Shown: positions 53,656 to 62,524, counted from the first letter of the stretch. The stretch: 64,000 nt of DNA from an uncultured Prevotellaceae bacterium (GCA_946409635.1 CAMJXD010000004.1:62001-126000); one strand, 5' to 3'. Translations and numbers: made by a program. Notes: generated by a model from the letters alone, not told the origin.

Positions 53656-54860
53656 CGCTTTGACAGATACTTGTGTAGAACATCAACAATGTCATGGGCC
53701 ACATCGCGTTTTGACTTGCAGGAGCCCTCGATAGTCTCGCCGCCATCGGTGAAAATGGTTACCTTGTTGGTGTCGACCTGGAAACCGGCATTTTTGTCGC
53801 GCAATGAGTTCATAACGATGAAATTCAGATTTTTGCGTTGCAGTTTGCTTTGCGCGTTCACATGTTCGTTGTCGGTTTCCAGGGCAAATCCCACGCTCAC
53901 CTGATCAGGCCTCTTGGCTTGTCCCACCGCACGGGCAATGTCGGGATTGGGAGTGAGGTGCAGCACCGGAGCTGCATCTTTTTCCCGCTTGATTTTCTTG
54001 TCGGCGACATTGTCGACGCGGTAGTCGGCGACTGCGGCACACAGGATGATGGCATCGCTGCCTGGCAGAGCCTGCATGACGGCGTCATGCATTTCTACAG
54101 CCGTGGTCACATCGATGCGCTTGATGCCCGGATGGTCGGCCTTGATGGTGACGGGCCCTGAAACAAGTGTCACCTGTGCGCCACGGCTGGCGCACTCCTC
54201 GGCCAGGGCATATCCCATCTTGCCCGACGAGAAGTTGCTGATGTAGCGCACGGGGTCAATCTTCTCGACCGTGGGTCCGGCTGTGATGATGACATGTCGG
54301 CCTTGCAAGTCCTGCTGAGCAGTAAAGAAGTCGTCAAGCACCTTGACGATGTTCTCGGGCTCTTCCATGCGTCCCTTGCCAATGAGGTGGCTCGCCAGTT
54401 CCCCGGCAGCCGGCTCAATGATGTGGTTGCCATAGCTGCGCAGCAGTTCCAGGTTGCGCAGCGTGCTCGGGTGACGCATCATGTCCAGGTCCATAGCCGG
54501 GGCGACAAACACGGGTGCCTTGGCCGAGAGATATGTCGTCACGAGCATATTGTCGGCCACACCATTGGCCATCTTGCCGATAGTGGAGGCTGTAGCAGGG
54601 GCGACAACCATAGCGTCGGCCCATAGGCCCAGGTCAACATGGCTGTTCCACTGCCCAGTGTTGGCGGTGAAGAACTCGCTGATGACAGGCTTTCCGCTCA
54701 ACGTCGAGAGAGTGAGCGGCTGTATAAACTGCTTGGCATTGGGAGTCATGATAACCTGCACCTCGGCTCCGGCCTTGATGAGCAGACGCGTGAGCGATGC
54801 ACACTTGTAGGCTGCTATGCCTCCAGTGATGCCCAGGATGATGTGCTTGCCTTTCAACAT
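53652..54860 (-). CDS. coaBC: Phosphopantothenoylcysteine decarboxylase / phosphopantothenate-cysteine ligase
   Basis: A 402-aa bifunctional CoA-pathway enzyme. The N-terminal flavin-dependent CoaC domain shows LGITGGIAAYKCASLTRLL, the PAMDLDMM active region and the flavin contacts. The C-terminal CoaB domain shows ITAGPTVEKIDPVRYISN and SSGKMGYALAEECASRGA. Both halves are complete. It overlaps the DUF4835 gene by 4 bp. Confidence 0.96.
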   Translation of the reverse strand: MLKGKHIILGITGGIAAYKCASLTRLLIKAGAEVQVIMTPNAKQFIQPLTLSTLSGKPVISEFFTANTGQWNSHVDLGLWADAMVVAPATASTIGKMANGVADNMLVTTYLSAKAPVFVAPAMDLDMMRHPSTLRNLELLRSYGNHIIEPAAGELASHLIGKGRMEEPENIVKVLDDFFTAQQDLQGRHVIITAGPTVEKIDPVRYISNFSSGKMGYALAEECASRGAQVTLVSGPVTIKADHPGIKRIDVTTAVEMHDAVMQALPGSDAIILCAAVADYRVDNVADKKIKREKDAAPVLHLTPNPDIARAVGQAKRPDQVSVGFALETDNEHVNAQSKLQRKNLNFIVMNSLRDKNAGFQVDTNKVTIFTDGGETIEGSCKSKRDVAHDIVDVLHKYLSKR

Positions 54861-54889
54861 GATGCAATCAGGAATGGTAATAAAAAGCG

Positions 54890-55672
54890 TTATTTCTTCT
54901 TGTACTGGATGTAGAGGCGGGTGATGACCTGCTTGGTGTTTTCGGCAAAGTCACTTTTCATCATCCAGTCATAGTAGCCCAGGTCGAGCTTGGTGAAGAC
55001 TTCCTCGACCGTTTTGCCGCGATGCTTGCCAAAGTTGAAGACGGGCCTTTTCTGCTCATCATAGATGATGCGGCCGGCCAAGTCTACATTGCGGTTGTGG
55101 GAAGAATACTGTGACAGGTAGTCTACGTCATTGAGCAATGGTTCGGCATCGTTGGCGTAGTGGTCGAGCTGAGCCTTGAGCACCTCGAGCGTCGTGCGTG
55201 CATCGTCATTGGCCGAGTGGTGATGCTGCATGGGGTGCCCGCAGTAGAAGATGCAGGCGGCCTCCAGGTCTCGCTTTTCACGCTTGTGGTAGATGGTCTG
55301 GACGTCGATAAACTTGTGGCTCGACGGGTCGAACTGTATTCCGGCCCGGCTCATCTCTTGTGCCAGCAGGGGGATGTCGAAGTGGTTGCTGTTGAATCCG
55401 GCGATGTCACTGCCTTCAAACACACGGGCCACATCGTGGGCTCGCTGCTTGAATGTGGGCTTGTCCTTCACGTCCTCGTCGGTGATCCCATGCACGTCGA
55501 TGGCCTGCTGAGGTATCTTTTTCTCAGGATTGAAACGAAGTGTGTCGCTTTCCTCGCGGCCACCGGGGAAAACCTTGACGTAAGACAACTCGATGATGCG
55601 GTCCTCAGTGATGTTGAGTCCGGTCGATTCCAAGTCAAAGACTACCAGTGGTCTTTTAAGATTCAATTCCAT
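54890..55672 (-). CDS. DnaQ-like 3'-5' exonuclease
   Basis: A 260-aa DEDDh-type exonuclease. The first acidic pair is in VVFDLESTGLN near residue 12, the second block is FNSNHFDIPLLAQE near 95, and the third is HHHSANDDARTTLEVL near 150. A C-terminal part (FNFGKHRGKTVEEVF) is also found in many Bacteroidetes relatives. It may proofread for polymerase III, since dnaN lies 38 bp upstream on the same strand, or act in repair. Sequence alone does not decide this. Confidence 0.9.
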   Translation of the reverse strand: MELNLKRPLVVFDLESTGLNITEDRIIELSYVKVFPGGREESDTLRFNPEKKIPQQAIDVHGITDEDVKDKPTFKQRAHDVARVFEGSDIAGFNSNHFDIPLLAQEMSRAGIQFDPSSHKFIDVQTIYHKREKRDLEAACIFYCGHPMQHHHSANDDARTTLEVLKAQLDHYANDAEPLLNDVDYLSQYSSHNRNVDLAGRIIYDEQKRPVFNFGKHRGKTVEEVFTKLDLGYYDWMMKSDFAENTKQVITRLYIQYKKK

Positions 55673-55709
55673 GCTGTGGTTGTGTGATTGATCTTGATGC
55701 TGGTGTGCA

Positions 55710-56828
55710 TTAAATCATCATGGGCATCTGGAGGACGATGAGATCCTCGCCGGCCTTCTGCTCACTGGGTACAAACACGCCTGCACGTGCGGGATCGAGC
55801 AGCTTGAGGAACACGCCGTCACAGTCGATGTTGTTCACCACATCGATGACGTCGGCGCTCTTGAAACCGATGTTCATGGGTTCGCCATTGTAGTCACACT
55901 TGATGGTCTCCTCGGCTGCAGTCGAGTGGTCGACGTCCTGGGCTGTGAGAACAACCTCGGTAGGCTTGAGGTCAAGGCGTACCAGACCGCCCACATTGGC
56001 AAAGACAGCGACACGACGAACTGCGTTAAGCAACGTCTGGCGGTCGACTGCCATGGTGTAAGGATTGTCCTCGGGGATTACCGAGTTGTAGTTAGGATAG
56101 CGGCCATTGATGAAACGGCACGACAGCTGATAGTCGGCGTTCTCAAATGTTGCGCTGCTCTCGTCAACGGTGATATTGACCATCTCCTCGCTGTTGCGGT
56201 CGATGATGCTGGCGAGGATGGCTGCGGGCTTGGCTGGCAGGATGAATGAGCGTTCAAAGTTGGGTGTCACGTTGGTCTGGCGGTAACGTACCAGCTTGTG
56301 GGAATCGCTGGCGACATAGACAATCATGTCGGGCTTGATGTCCCAGAAGATGCCCATGAACTGCGGGTGCATATCGTCGTTGCCCACTGCAAACAGGGTG
56401 TGTCCGATGCCCGAAGCAATGCTCTTAGAGGGCAGGCTGAACTGCTTGACGTCGTTGGCGTTGGCGGCCTTCTCGGGGAACTCGTCGCCATTCAGTGCCA
56501 TAGCGTCATAGTAGCCGTTGATGTAGGTGACCTTGACGGCGAGTGTCTCATCGTTGATTTCAAACGACAAGGCCGTGTCGGGCAGCTCCTTGAGCGAATT
56601 GATGGTGCGCTTCACGTCAAGTGCAAACTTGCCGGTGCCTTCTACATTCTGCACCTCGATGTTGGTGGTCAGTCGTGTCTCCATGTCGCTGCCGGTAACA
56701 ACGAGTCGGTCGCTCTGCAACTCAAACAGGAAGTTGTCAAGAATGGCATAGGCATTCTTGTTGCTCACCACTTTGCTCACGGCATTGAGGCGAGTGAGCA
56801 ATAATTTACTTTGAACGTTGAATTTCAT
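55710..56828 (-). CDS. dnaN: DNA polymerase III sliding clamp (beta subunit)
   Basis: A 372-aa clamp protein with three similar domains. MKFNVQSKLLLTRLNAVSKV starts the first domain. The motif LVVTGSDMETRLTTNIEV, the middle-domain NRSILPAK-like region and the closing VLQMPMMI (partner-binding pocket edge) are family features. Length is normal. Here it heads a run with exonuclease and coaBC rather than standing beside dnaA, so this is not evidence for a replication origin. Confidence 0.95.
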   Translation of the reverse strand: MKFNVQSKLLLTRLNAVSKVVSNKNAYAILDNFLFELQSDRLVVTGSDMETRLTTNIEVQNVEGTGKFALDVKRTINSLKELPDTALSFEINDETLAVKVTYINGYYDAMALNGDEFPEKAANANDVKQFSLPSKSIASGIGHTLFAVGNDDMHPQFMGIFWDIKPDMIVYVASDSHKLVRYRQTNVTPNFERSFILPAKPAAILASIIDRNSEEMVNITVDESSATFENADYQLSCRFINGRYPNYNSVIPEDNPYTMAVDRQTLLNAVRRVAVFANVGGLVRLDLKPTEVVLTAQDVDHSTAAEETIKCDYNGEPMNIGFKSADVIDVVNNIDCDGVFLKLLDPARAGVFVPSEQKAGEDLIVLQMPMMI

Positions 56829-56881
56829 ACAGTTATGTCTCTAAATATCGTTATTAATTGTTTGTTCCATATTTTAACCTA

Positions 56882-56889
56882 CAAATTTA
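56882..56889 (-). promoter_or_regulatory. Predicted -7 element of the dnaN run
   Basis: TAAATTTG on the minus strand, 54 bp upstream of dnaN and after the preceding terminator. Confidence 0.5.
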
Positions 56890-56935
56890 GTGATTTTTTC
56901 TTTAATTAATGTAGTCTTGTTAATAAAAAAACGAA

Positions 56936-56970
56936 AAAAAGCGCTATCGATTGCCTCGATAACGCTTTTT
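56936..56970 (-). terminator. Intrinsic terminator after the DUF1015 gene
   Basis: AGCG-TTATCGA and TCGATA-GCGCT pair with one mismatch around a 5-base loop. On the minus strand it is flanked by AAAAA before and TTTTTTT after. Confidence 0.85.
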
Positions 56971-57016
56971 AAGTTTTGTCTGGTCAGGGTTTCACACCTG
57001 GCGGTAATGACGTGAA

Positions 57017-58261
57017 TCAGTCGAGCTTGTGAATGATGAGGCCCGAACGGAGCTTGGGCTCAAACCAAGTGGCCTTGGGAGGCATGATCTTGCCGCTGTC
57101 GGCAATGTCGATAATCTGCTTCATGGTCACGGGATAGAGAGCCAGGGCCATCTTCATCTCACCACTGTCGACGCGCTGCTTGAGCTCGCCTAGGCCGCGG
57201 ATGCCGCCAACGAAGTCGATGCGCTTGTCGGAGCGCAGATCGGTGATGCCCAGAATGTCGCGCAGGATGTAGTCGCTGCTGATGGTCACGTCGAGCACGC
57301 CGATGGGATCGTTGTCATCGTAGGTGCCTTCCTTAGCCGTCAATGAGTACCACTTGCCGGCCAGGTAGAGTGCAAAGTTGTGCAGCTTGGCAGGCTTGTA
57401 GATCTCGGTGCCCTTGTCCTCGACGATAAACTTGTCGGCCAGCTTCTGGAGGAACTCTTCCTCGGTGTTGCCGTTGAGGTCAACAACCACGCGGTTATAG
57501 TCCATCACCTTGAGGTGAGACTGGGGGAAGCATACTGCCAGCAGGTAGTTATACTCCTCGGTACCGTTGTGGTTGGGGTCGGCCTTGGCCTTATCCTCAC
57601 CCACGTGGGCGGCAGCAGCAGTGCGGTGGTGACCGTCGGCGATGTAGAGGTAAGGAATCTCGCCGAACTCGCGGGTGATGGTGTCGATGGTGTCCTTGTC
57701 CTTGATGACCCACAGGGTGTGGCCGATGCCGTCCTCGCTGACGAAGTCGTATTCGGGCGTGGTCTGAGCGGTGCGGTCGATGATGTCCTCGAGAGCGCTG
57801 TTATCGGGGAAAGCCAGGAAAACCGGCTCGATGTTGGCATTGTTAATCTCGATGTGGTGCATGCGGTCGGCTTCTTTCTCGCGGCGAGTGAGCTCGTGCT
57901 TCTTGATGCGGCCGGTGAGATAATCCTCAACGCTGGCGCCTACGACGAAGCCATACTGGGTGCGACCATCCATGGTCTGTGCATAGATGTAGTAGTATTC
58001 CTCGGGGTCTTGAACGAGCCAACCCTTGTCCTGGAACTTCTTGAAGTTCTCGACAGCCTTGTCATAGACCTTGGGCTCATGCTCACCGGTACCCGGCTCA
58101 AAATCGATTTCGGGCTTGATGATGTGATAGAGAGACATCTCGTTGTCACCGGCCTCGGCACGGGCCTCTTCGCTTGAGAGGACGTCGTAGGGCTTGGATG
58201 CTACTTTTTCTACATACTGTTTGGGCGGTCTCACGCCACGGAACGGTTTTACTTTAGCCAT
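57017..58261 (-). CDS. DUF1015 family protein
   Basis: A 414-aa cytosolic protein starting MAKVKPFRGVRPPKQYVEKV. The family signature IADGHHRTAAAAHVGEDKA lies near residue 210, with ASKPYDVLSSEEARAEA early in the chain. Members are widespread; some are linked to serine metabolism as a kinase, but that cannot be shown from this sequence. It stands alone between a terminator and the Fur-family gene. Confidence 0.85.
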   Translation of the reverse strand: MAKVKPFRGVRPPKQYVEKVASKPYDVLSSEEARAEAGDNEMSLYHIIKPEIDFEPGTGEHEPKVYDKAVENFKKFQDKGWLVQDPEEYYYIYAQTMDGRTQYGFVVGASVEDYLTGRIKKHELTRREKEADRMHHIEINNANIEPVFLAFPDNSALEDIIDRTAQTTPEYDFVSEDGIGHTLWVIKDKDTIDTITREFGEIPYLYIADGHHRTAAAAHVGEDKAKADPNHNGTEEYNYLLAVCFPQSHLKVMDYNRVVVDLNGNTEEEFLQKLADKFIVEDKGTEIYKPAKLHNFALYLAGKWYSLTAKEGTYDDNDPIGVLDVTISSDYILRDILGITDLRSDKRIDFVGGIRGLGELKQRVDSGEMKMALALYPVTMKQIIDIADSGKIMPPKATWFEPKLRSGLIIHKLD

Positions 58262-58314
58262 GATAAATTAACGGTTTTAAAAGTGTTAATAGATTGATGT
58301 TATAGTATTAAATG

Positions 58315-58818
58315 TTATTGTCGACGTTTGTTGCCTTGGGGCTCCCTAGCGCGCTTGGACTTGCGTGCACATGTGCTGCACGTGCCGTACACGTAGAGGC
58401 AATAATGGTCGGCATTGAAAGCGTTGAATCGTCGAGCGTTCATGAAAGCTGCAAAATTGGTGTCACGCACCTCCTTGACCTTGCCACAAGTGGTGCAGAT
58501 GAGATGAGTGTGAGGCAGGCTGATGCGTTCATACTGGGCCTGCATGCCCTCAAACACGTGCCGCCTGAGCATCTTGGCCTCCATGAGCAACTCAATGGTA
58601 TTGTAGATGGTGGACCGACTCACCCTGAACCCATCCTCATCCAGCATGTGCTGCAACTCCTCGATAGTGAAGTGCCCGTTGATGCTCTGGATGCGGTTGA
58701 AGATAGCATATCGCTCGGCAGTCTTGCGCATGCCGCGAGCGTCCAGATAGTCGCTGAACTTGCGCACTATCGGGCTATTGCTGGAAGCAAATTCCTCGAT
58801 GTTAGGATCGGTTCTCAT
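58315..58818 (-). CDS. Fur-family metal-dependent transcriptional regulator
   Basis: A 167-aa Fur/PerR/Zur-type repressor starting MRTDPNIEEF. The winged helix is seen in FTIEELQHMLDEDGFRVSRS and TIYNTIELLMEAKML. Structural zinc Cys pairs are in LICTTCGKV near 100 and YGTCSTCARKSK near 150, with metal-site His in LPHTHLIC. Which metal or peroxide it senses cannot be told. A longer start at 58878 was rejected because it would span the promoter motif. The C-terminus is Arg/Lys-rich. Confidence 0.92.
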   Translation of the reverse strand: MRTDPNIEEFASSNSPIVRKFSDYLDARGMRKTAERYAIFNRIQSINGHFTIEELQHMLDEDGFRVSRSTIYNTIELLMEAKMLRRHVFEGMQAQYERISLPHTHLICTTCGKVKEVRDTNFAAFMNARRFNAFNADHYCLYVYGTCSTCARKSKRAREPQGNKRRQ

Positions 58819-58826
58819 CGGTGTGA

Positions 58827-58834
58827 CAAAATTA
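58827..58834 (-). promoter_or_regulatory. Possible -7 element for the Fur-family gene
   Basis: TAATTTTG on the minus strand, only 8 bp before the chosen start, which would give an almost leaderless message. It may be chance. Confidence 0.3.
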
Positions 58835-58881
58835 CAACCATTTTTGCAATCCCACAAAGATTTATCCCAATAAAACAATTA

Positions 58882-59529
58882 TCATTGTTTTTTCATGATA
58901 TGCTCCAGTGTCAACTGGCTGATGTCGTCGACCATCAGGTCGCATAGGGGGGCAACCATGTCACGGCTCATGGTGGTGGCAATGCCGATGACACGTGCAC
59001 CAGAGTCGCGACCGGCTATCAGGCCGTTGCGGGAGTCTTCAATGACGACACAGTCGTTGATGTCTGCGCCGATTTGCTGAGCGGCAATGAGGTAGCACTG
59101 GGGATCGGGCTTTGCCTTGCTGACCATGTCGCCGGTCACGATTTGGTCAAAGAGGGTGGGGAACTCGGGGTGTTGGCTGTAGAGCGCCTGCATCTTCTTG
59201 CGATCGCTCGATGTAACGATTGCAATGGGAATGCCGGCATCGCGCAGTTGCTTGACGAGGGCAATCGCACCAGGGAAAAACTCAAAGCGCATGTTGCGCT
59301 CATAGTCCAGCAGCTTGTCCAGGACCTGTTGCCGGGTGTCATCACCCTTAAAGTAACCCAATATACGTGACAGGTGAAACCCCTTGATGTAGTTGGCAAA
59401 ATTGTCGATGCCAGTCTTGTACTCATCATCCATCTGCTGCCAGAAGATGGTGTACAGGCCCTCGCTGTCAAGCAGTACGCCGTCGAGGTCAAACAGCACG
59501 CCACGGGCTCGGTTGGTGGTTTGGCTCAT
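58882..59529 (-). CDS. HAD-superfamily phosphatase, beta-phosphoglucomutase-like
   Basis: A 215-aa HAD hydrolase starting MSQTTNRARG. The nucleophile Asp is in LFDLDGVLLDSEG near 15, the motif II Ser is in AIVTSSDRKK, the Lys in VSKAKPDPQCY and the acidic pair in CVVIEDSRNG. The helical cap after residue 22 fits the phosphoglucomutase/phosphatase subfamily. The substrate is probably a small phosphate ester and is not specified by sequence. The upstream start at 59556 was judged unlikely. Confidence 0.9.
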   Translation of the reverse strand: MSQTTNRARGVLFDLDGVLLDSEGLYTIFWQQMDDEYKTGIDNFANYIKGFHLSRILGYFKGDDTRQQVLDKLLDYERNMRFEFFPGAIALVKQLRDAGIPIAIVTSSDRKKMQALYSQHPEFPTLFDQIVTGDMVSKAKPDPQCYLIAAQQIGADINDCVVIEDSRNGLIAGRDSGARVIGIATTMSRDMVAPLCDLMVDDISQLTLEHIMKKQ

Positions 59530-59560
59530 TTTATCGTCTCTTTTTGATGAATTCAAGTCG

Positions 59561-59568
59561 CAAAAGTA
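59561..59568 (-). promoter_or_regulatory. Predicted -7 element for the HAD gene
   Basis: TACTTTTG on the minus strand, 32 bp upstream of the chosen start, divergent from the FAD oxidoreductase element. Confidence 0.45.
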
Positions 59569-59590
59569 CTGAAAATCGCCCGAAATTCAT

Positions 59591-59598
59591 TAATTTTG
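59591..59598 (+). promoter_or_regulatory. Predicted -7 element for the FAD oxidoreductase gene
   Basis: TAATTTTG followed by TGG, 24 bp upstream of the gene start. Confidence 0.5.
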
Positions 59599-59621
59599 TG
59601 GCATAAATTGTTTATGGAACT

Positions 59622-61184
59622 ATGATTCAAGAACTGCAATTACGCGTGAGCCCCCGCACGGCGGCTAGCATGGGCGACATTGCCCAGCATCTGGCAAAGC
59701 ACAACGATATCCCCGTCGGTAGTATTAAGGGCGTCAGGATATTGAAGCGGTCCATCGATGCCCGTCAACGCAATGTGGTTGTCAACCTCAAGGTGCGTGT
59801 CTATATTAATGAGCCGATGACTCAGGATTATCTTGTACCGCCCATCGAGTATAAGCCGGTGGACGGCAAGCGCCAGGCTGTGGTCGTGGGCATGGGGCCT
59901 GGTGGGCTGTTTGCTGCACTCAGGCTCATCGAATTGGGAATCAAGCCCATCGTGCTGGAGCGTGGCAAGGACGTGGTGAGCCGCCGCATTGATGCTTCCC
60001 GCATCCAGCGTGAGGGCGTCGTCGACCCTGAGAGCAACTACTGCTATGGTGAGGGTGGGGCAGGCGCCTATAGCGACGGAAAACTCTACACCCGCAGCAA
60101 GAAGCGTGGTTCGGTGGACCGTGTGCTGGGCATCTTTGTCCAGCATGGTGCCCGCGAGGACATTCTCGTTGATGCTCATCCACACATCGGCAGCGATAAG
60201 TTGCCTGGCGTCATCAAGGCGATGCGCGAGACTATCCTGCGTTGTGGTGGCGAGGTTCATTTCGAGACTCGCGTGTCACGACTCATTGTTGACGGCGATA
60301 AGGTGACTGGTGTGGAAACGGCAGTTGACCAATGCTTTGACGGTCCCGTTATTCTGGCGACAGGTCATTCGGCCCGCGACGTGTATCAGATGCTTCATGA
60401 TAGTGATATCACCCTTGAGGCCAAGGGAATAGCCGTGGGTGTCCGTTTAGAGCATCCCCAGCGCATCATCGACCAGATCCAGTACCACAGCGTGCTCGGT
60501 CGTGGCGAATACTTGCCGGCAGCCGAGTACAATTTTGTCACCCAAGTGGACCATCGCGGCGTGTACTCCTTCTGTATGTGTCCAGGGGGCTTTGTTGTGC
60601 CAGCCGTGAGCGAGCCCGACGGCCTCGTGGTCAACGGCATGTCGCCCAGCAATCGCGGGTCGCACTGGGCCAACTCGGGAATGGTCGTGGAGCTGCATCC
60701 CGAGGACTTGCCCGATGAGTATAAGAAATATGGTGTGCTGTCGATGATGCGTTTCCAGCAGGACATGGAGCGACGTGCTTTTGCCGAGGCTGGAAACACG
60801 TTGATTGCAGGAGCCCAGCGCATGAAGGACTTTGTGGACGGCAAGCCGTCACGCAACATCCCGCCTTCATCCTATCTGCCTGGTGTCCAGCCGTCAAGAC
60901 TCGACCTTTGGATGCCGCCCTTTGTTGCCAATCGCTTGCGCAAGGGCTTTAAGATCTTTGGCAAGAATGCGCGAGGTTTCCTCACCAACGATGCCATCGT
61001 CATCGGCGTCGAGACGCGCACGTCATCGCCCCTGCGCATTCCCCGCGACGCCATGCAGTTGCACCACATCGACCTGCAGGGCCTGTATCCCTGTGGCGAG
61101 GGAGCAGGCTATGCCGGCGGTATCGTCTCGAGTGCCATCGACGGCGAACGCTGCGCCGAAGCCCTCGCCGAAGCCTTCAAATGA
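59622..61184 (+). CDS. FAD-dependent oxidoreductase
   Basis: A 520-aa flavoprotein. An N-terminal ~90-residue domain (MIQELQLRVSPRTAASMGD...) precedes a dinucleotide-binding motif VVVGMGPGGLFAALRLIE near 92 with ERGKDV after it. NYCYGEGGAGAYSDGKLYT and VILATGHSARDVYQML follow, and the C-terminal FAD contact is YPCGEGAGYAGGIVSSAIDG. These fit a family of uncharacterised FAD-dependent dehydrogenases common in Bacteroidetes. The substrate is unknown. Confidence 0.9.
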   Translation: MIQELQLRVSPRTAASMGDIAQHLAKHNDIPVGSIKGVRILKRSIDARQRNVVVNLKVRVYINEPMTQDYLVPPIEYKPVDGKRQAVVVGMGPGGLFAALRLIELGIKPIVLERGKDVVSRRIDASRIQREGVVDPESNYCYGEGGAGAYSDGKLYTRSKKRGSVDRVLGIFVQHGAREDILVDAHPHIGSDKLPGVIKAMRETILRCGGEVHFETRVSRLIVDGDKVTGVETAVDQCFDGPVILATGHSARDVYQMLHDSDITLEAKGIAVGVRLEHPQRIIDQIQYHSVLGRGEYLPAAEYNFVTQVDHRGVYSFCMCPGGFVVPAVSEPDGLVVNGMSPSNRGSHWANSGMVVELHPEDLPDEYKKYGVLSMMRFQQDMERRAFAEAGNTLIAGAQRMKDFVDGKPSRNIPPSSYLPGVQPSRLDLWMPPFVANRLRKGFKIFGKNARGFLTNDAIVIGVETRTSSPLRIPRDAMQLHHIDLQGLYPCGEGAGYAGGIVSSAIDGERCAEALAEAFK

Positions 61185-61201
61185 CCGTACAAAAAACAAC
61201 A

Positions 61202-61254
61202 GAATACTCTGAATAATCTGAAATTGTGATGTGACGTGATAATTCAGAGTATTC
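61202..61254. terminator. Hairpin between FAD oxidoreductase and the AT-rich cluster
   Basis: GAATACTCTGAAT (61202-61214) and its exact reverse complement (61242-61254) form a 13-bp stem with a 27-base loop. It lies between convergent genes at the border of the AT-rich block, so a terminator role is likely. Confidence 0.55.
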
Positions 61255-61278
61255 AGTTGTTAATCAAGACAATTGATT

Positions 61279-61605
61279 TCAGTTGAGGATTTGATAGTGG
61301 AGAGCACCTGAATTGTCAGCGATGACAGTCATTTCATGTGTTTCACCATTGGCAGACAGTATGCCGTGGTAACGGTTTCCCATCTCGTGAACCAAGCTGA
61401 TGTCAGACACCTCAACTCCATCCTTGGCCAGCATTTTGCGGATGATGTCTTGTAGCAAGTCAATTGTCACAATCGAGTTGGGACCATGCTTATGCATGAT
61501 ATACATGAGCATGAGCGACTTCCCAATATCAGACTTGTTGTAAAACTGAATGATTGCGATAATTATGAATATGACGATAACAAAACCAAGAACAATAATG
61601 ACCAT
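61279..61605 (-). CDS. Small membrane-anchored protein of unknown function
   Basis: A 108-aa protein. A strong N-terminal membrane segment (MVIIVLGFVIVIFIIIAIIQ) is followed by a short helical part (IVTIDLLQDIIRKMLAKDG) and a beta-rich end (HEMTVIADNSGALHYQI). No family was recognised. It is 7 bp downstream of the kinase-like gene on the same strand and AT-rich like it, so it belongs to the same operon. A role in export, immunity or anchoring of a peptide product is conceivable but only a guess. Confidence 0.65.
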   Translation of the reverse strand: MVIIVLGFVIVIFIIIAIIQFYNKSDIGKSLMLMYIMHKHGPNSIVTIDLLQDIIRKMLAKDGVEVSDISLVHEMGNRYHGILSANGETHEMTVIADNSGALHYQILN

Positions 61606-61612
61606 AATTGTT

Positions 61613-62440
61613 TCAGACTTTTAGTGATGATAGGTTAAATCCATATTCATCAAATATGTTATCAACTGCCGAGTAATCTATTTGTTCATTAAGACTCCAG
61701 GCTATATGATTTATGATATCATAAGTCTGTATGATCTCTCGTGTAAAGAGTTCCTTGGCATGTCTTCGATCATCGTCAGAGTCATAGGGGTATTGAGGAC
61801 TGCAAGACAATTCAAAATCTAATAGTTCTAAAGCCCATGTATAGTTCTGAGGATGAATTGCGTTATGTAATATCTGATTGTCATGAAGCGTTCTGAGGTT
61901 GTGAACGAGAATGTCAGCTGCTATAAGATATGGTTTATTGAATTTATGAGAGGTGGGCCATTTCTTGACTGTATCGAATAATAAATCTTGTGGCATATAT
62001 GCCGTATCACATATTCGGTAAGGACATTCAACTGAATACTGTAATAAGACTGGATGTAATCTGCACATGTTAGGCAGAATTATATCAGTATCCAACTCAA
62101 CAACACATTCCATCGTATTCGTTTTTATCCCTAAACCTGAGATTTCTAATCCTAGATTATAATCTCTTATGGCATCTTTTCTCAAGAGCAAACCCCATGT
62201 GTCATTACCAAATTCACCTGAATTCAGAAATCTATGTTGAGTATAGCTCAATCCATTCCCTTTGCTTACAATGTATTTGCCATTGCATATCGACATAACA
62301 TAGCTTCGACCATGATGGGGACTAATAAGATACATGAGCTTACTTCCATTAATATCTCTAAGTAGTGGATGCACTTTTTCACATGTATCATTCATGCACA
62401 ATATTTGATAATTGCATTCCGACGCACTAATTGTATTCAT
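61613..62440 (-). CDS. Kinase/SelO-like protein next to a radical SAM gene, unknown function
   Basis: A 275-aa cytosolic protein, starting MNTISASECNYQILC (an upstream Met at 62467 is less likely). No close family was recognised, but three segments recall kinase-like folds of the SelO/HipA kind. A Lys strand (YIVSKGNGLSYTQH) lies near 58, RDYNLGLEISGLGIKTN near 95, and a loop like a catalytic loop (ILHNAIHPQNYTW ... LLDFELS) near 190-210. The usual catalytic Asp would be His in HPQN, so activity is uncertain. It follows the small peptide gene, separated by a strong hairpin. Confidence 0.55.
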   Translation of the reverse strand: MNTISASECNYQILCMNDTCEKVHPLLRDINGSKLMYLISPHHGRSYVMSICNGKYIVSKGNGLSYTQHRFLNSGEFGNDTWGLLLRKDAIRDYNLGLEISGLGIKTNTMECVVELDTDIILPNMCRLHPVLLQYSVECPYRICDTAYMPQDLLFDTVKKWPTSHKFNKPYLIAADILVHNLRTLHDNQILHNAIHPQNYTWALELLDFELSCSPQYPYDSDDDRRHAKELFTREIIQTYDIINHIAWSLNEQIDYSAVDNIFDEYGFNLSSLKV

Positions 62441-62468
62441 AATTAATTTTATTTTTTGAGGAATCAAA

Positions 62469-62508
62469 AGCGGATATAGGCATCAAAACTATCATGCCTA
62501 TATCCGCT
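62469..62508 (-). terminator. Strong hairpin between the peptide gene and the kinase-like gene
   Basis: On the minus strand AGCGGATATAGGCAT and ATGCCTATATCCGCT pair perfectly (15 bp) around a 10-base loop and are followed by TTTTGATT. It lies 16 bp after the stop of the peptide gene. It probably works as a partial terminator, making the peptide message more abundant than the genes behind it. Confidence 0.82.
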
Positions 62509-62524
62509 ATGGCATCAATGTTGT

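Noticed and set aside
55710-56828. dnaN as a marker of the replication origin
   Set aside because: No dnaA, no DnaA-box cluster and no AT-rich origin region was seen; here dnaN is part of a run with exonuclease and coaBC.
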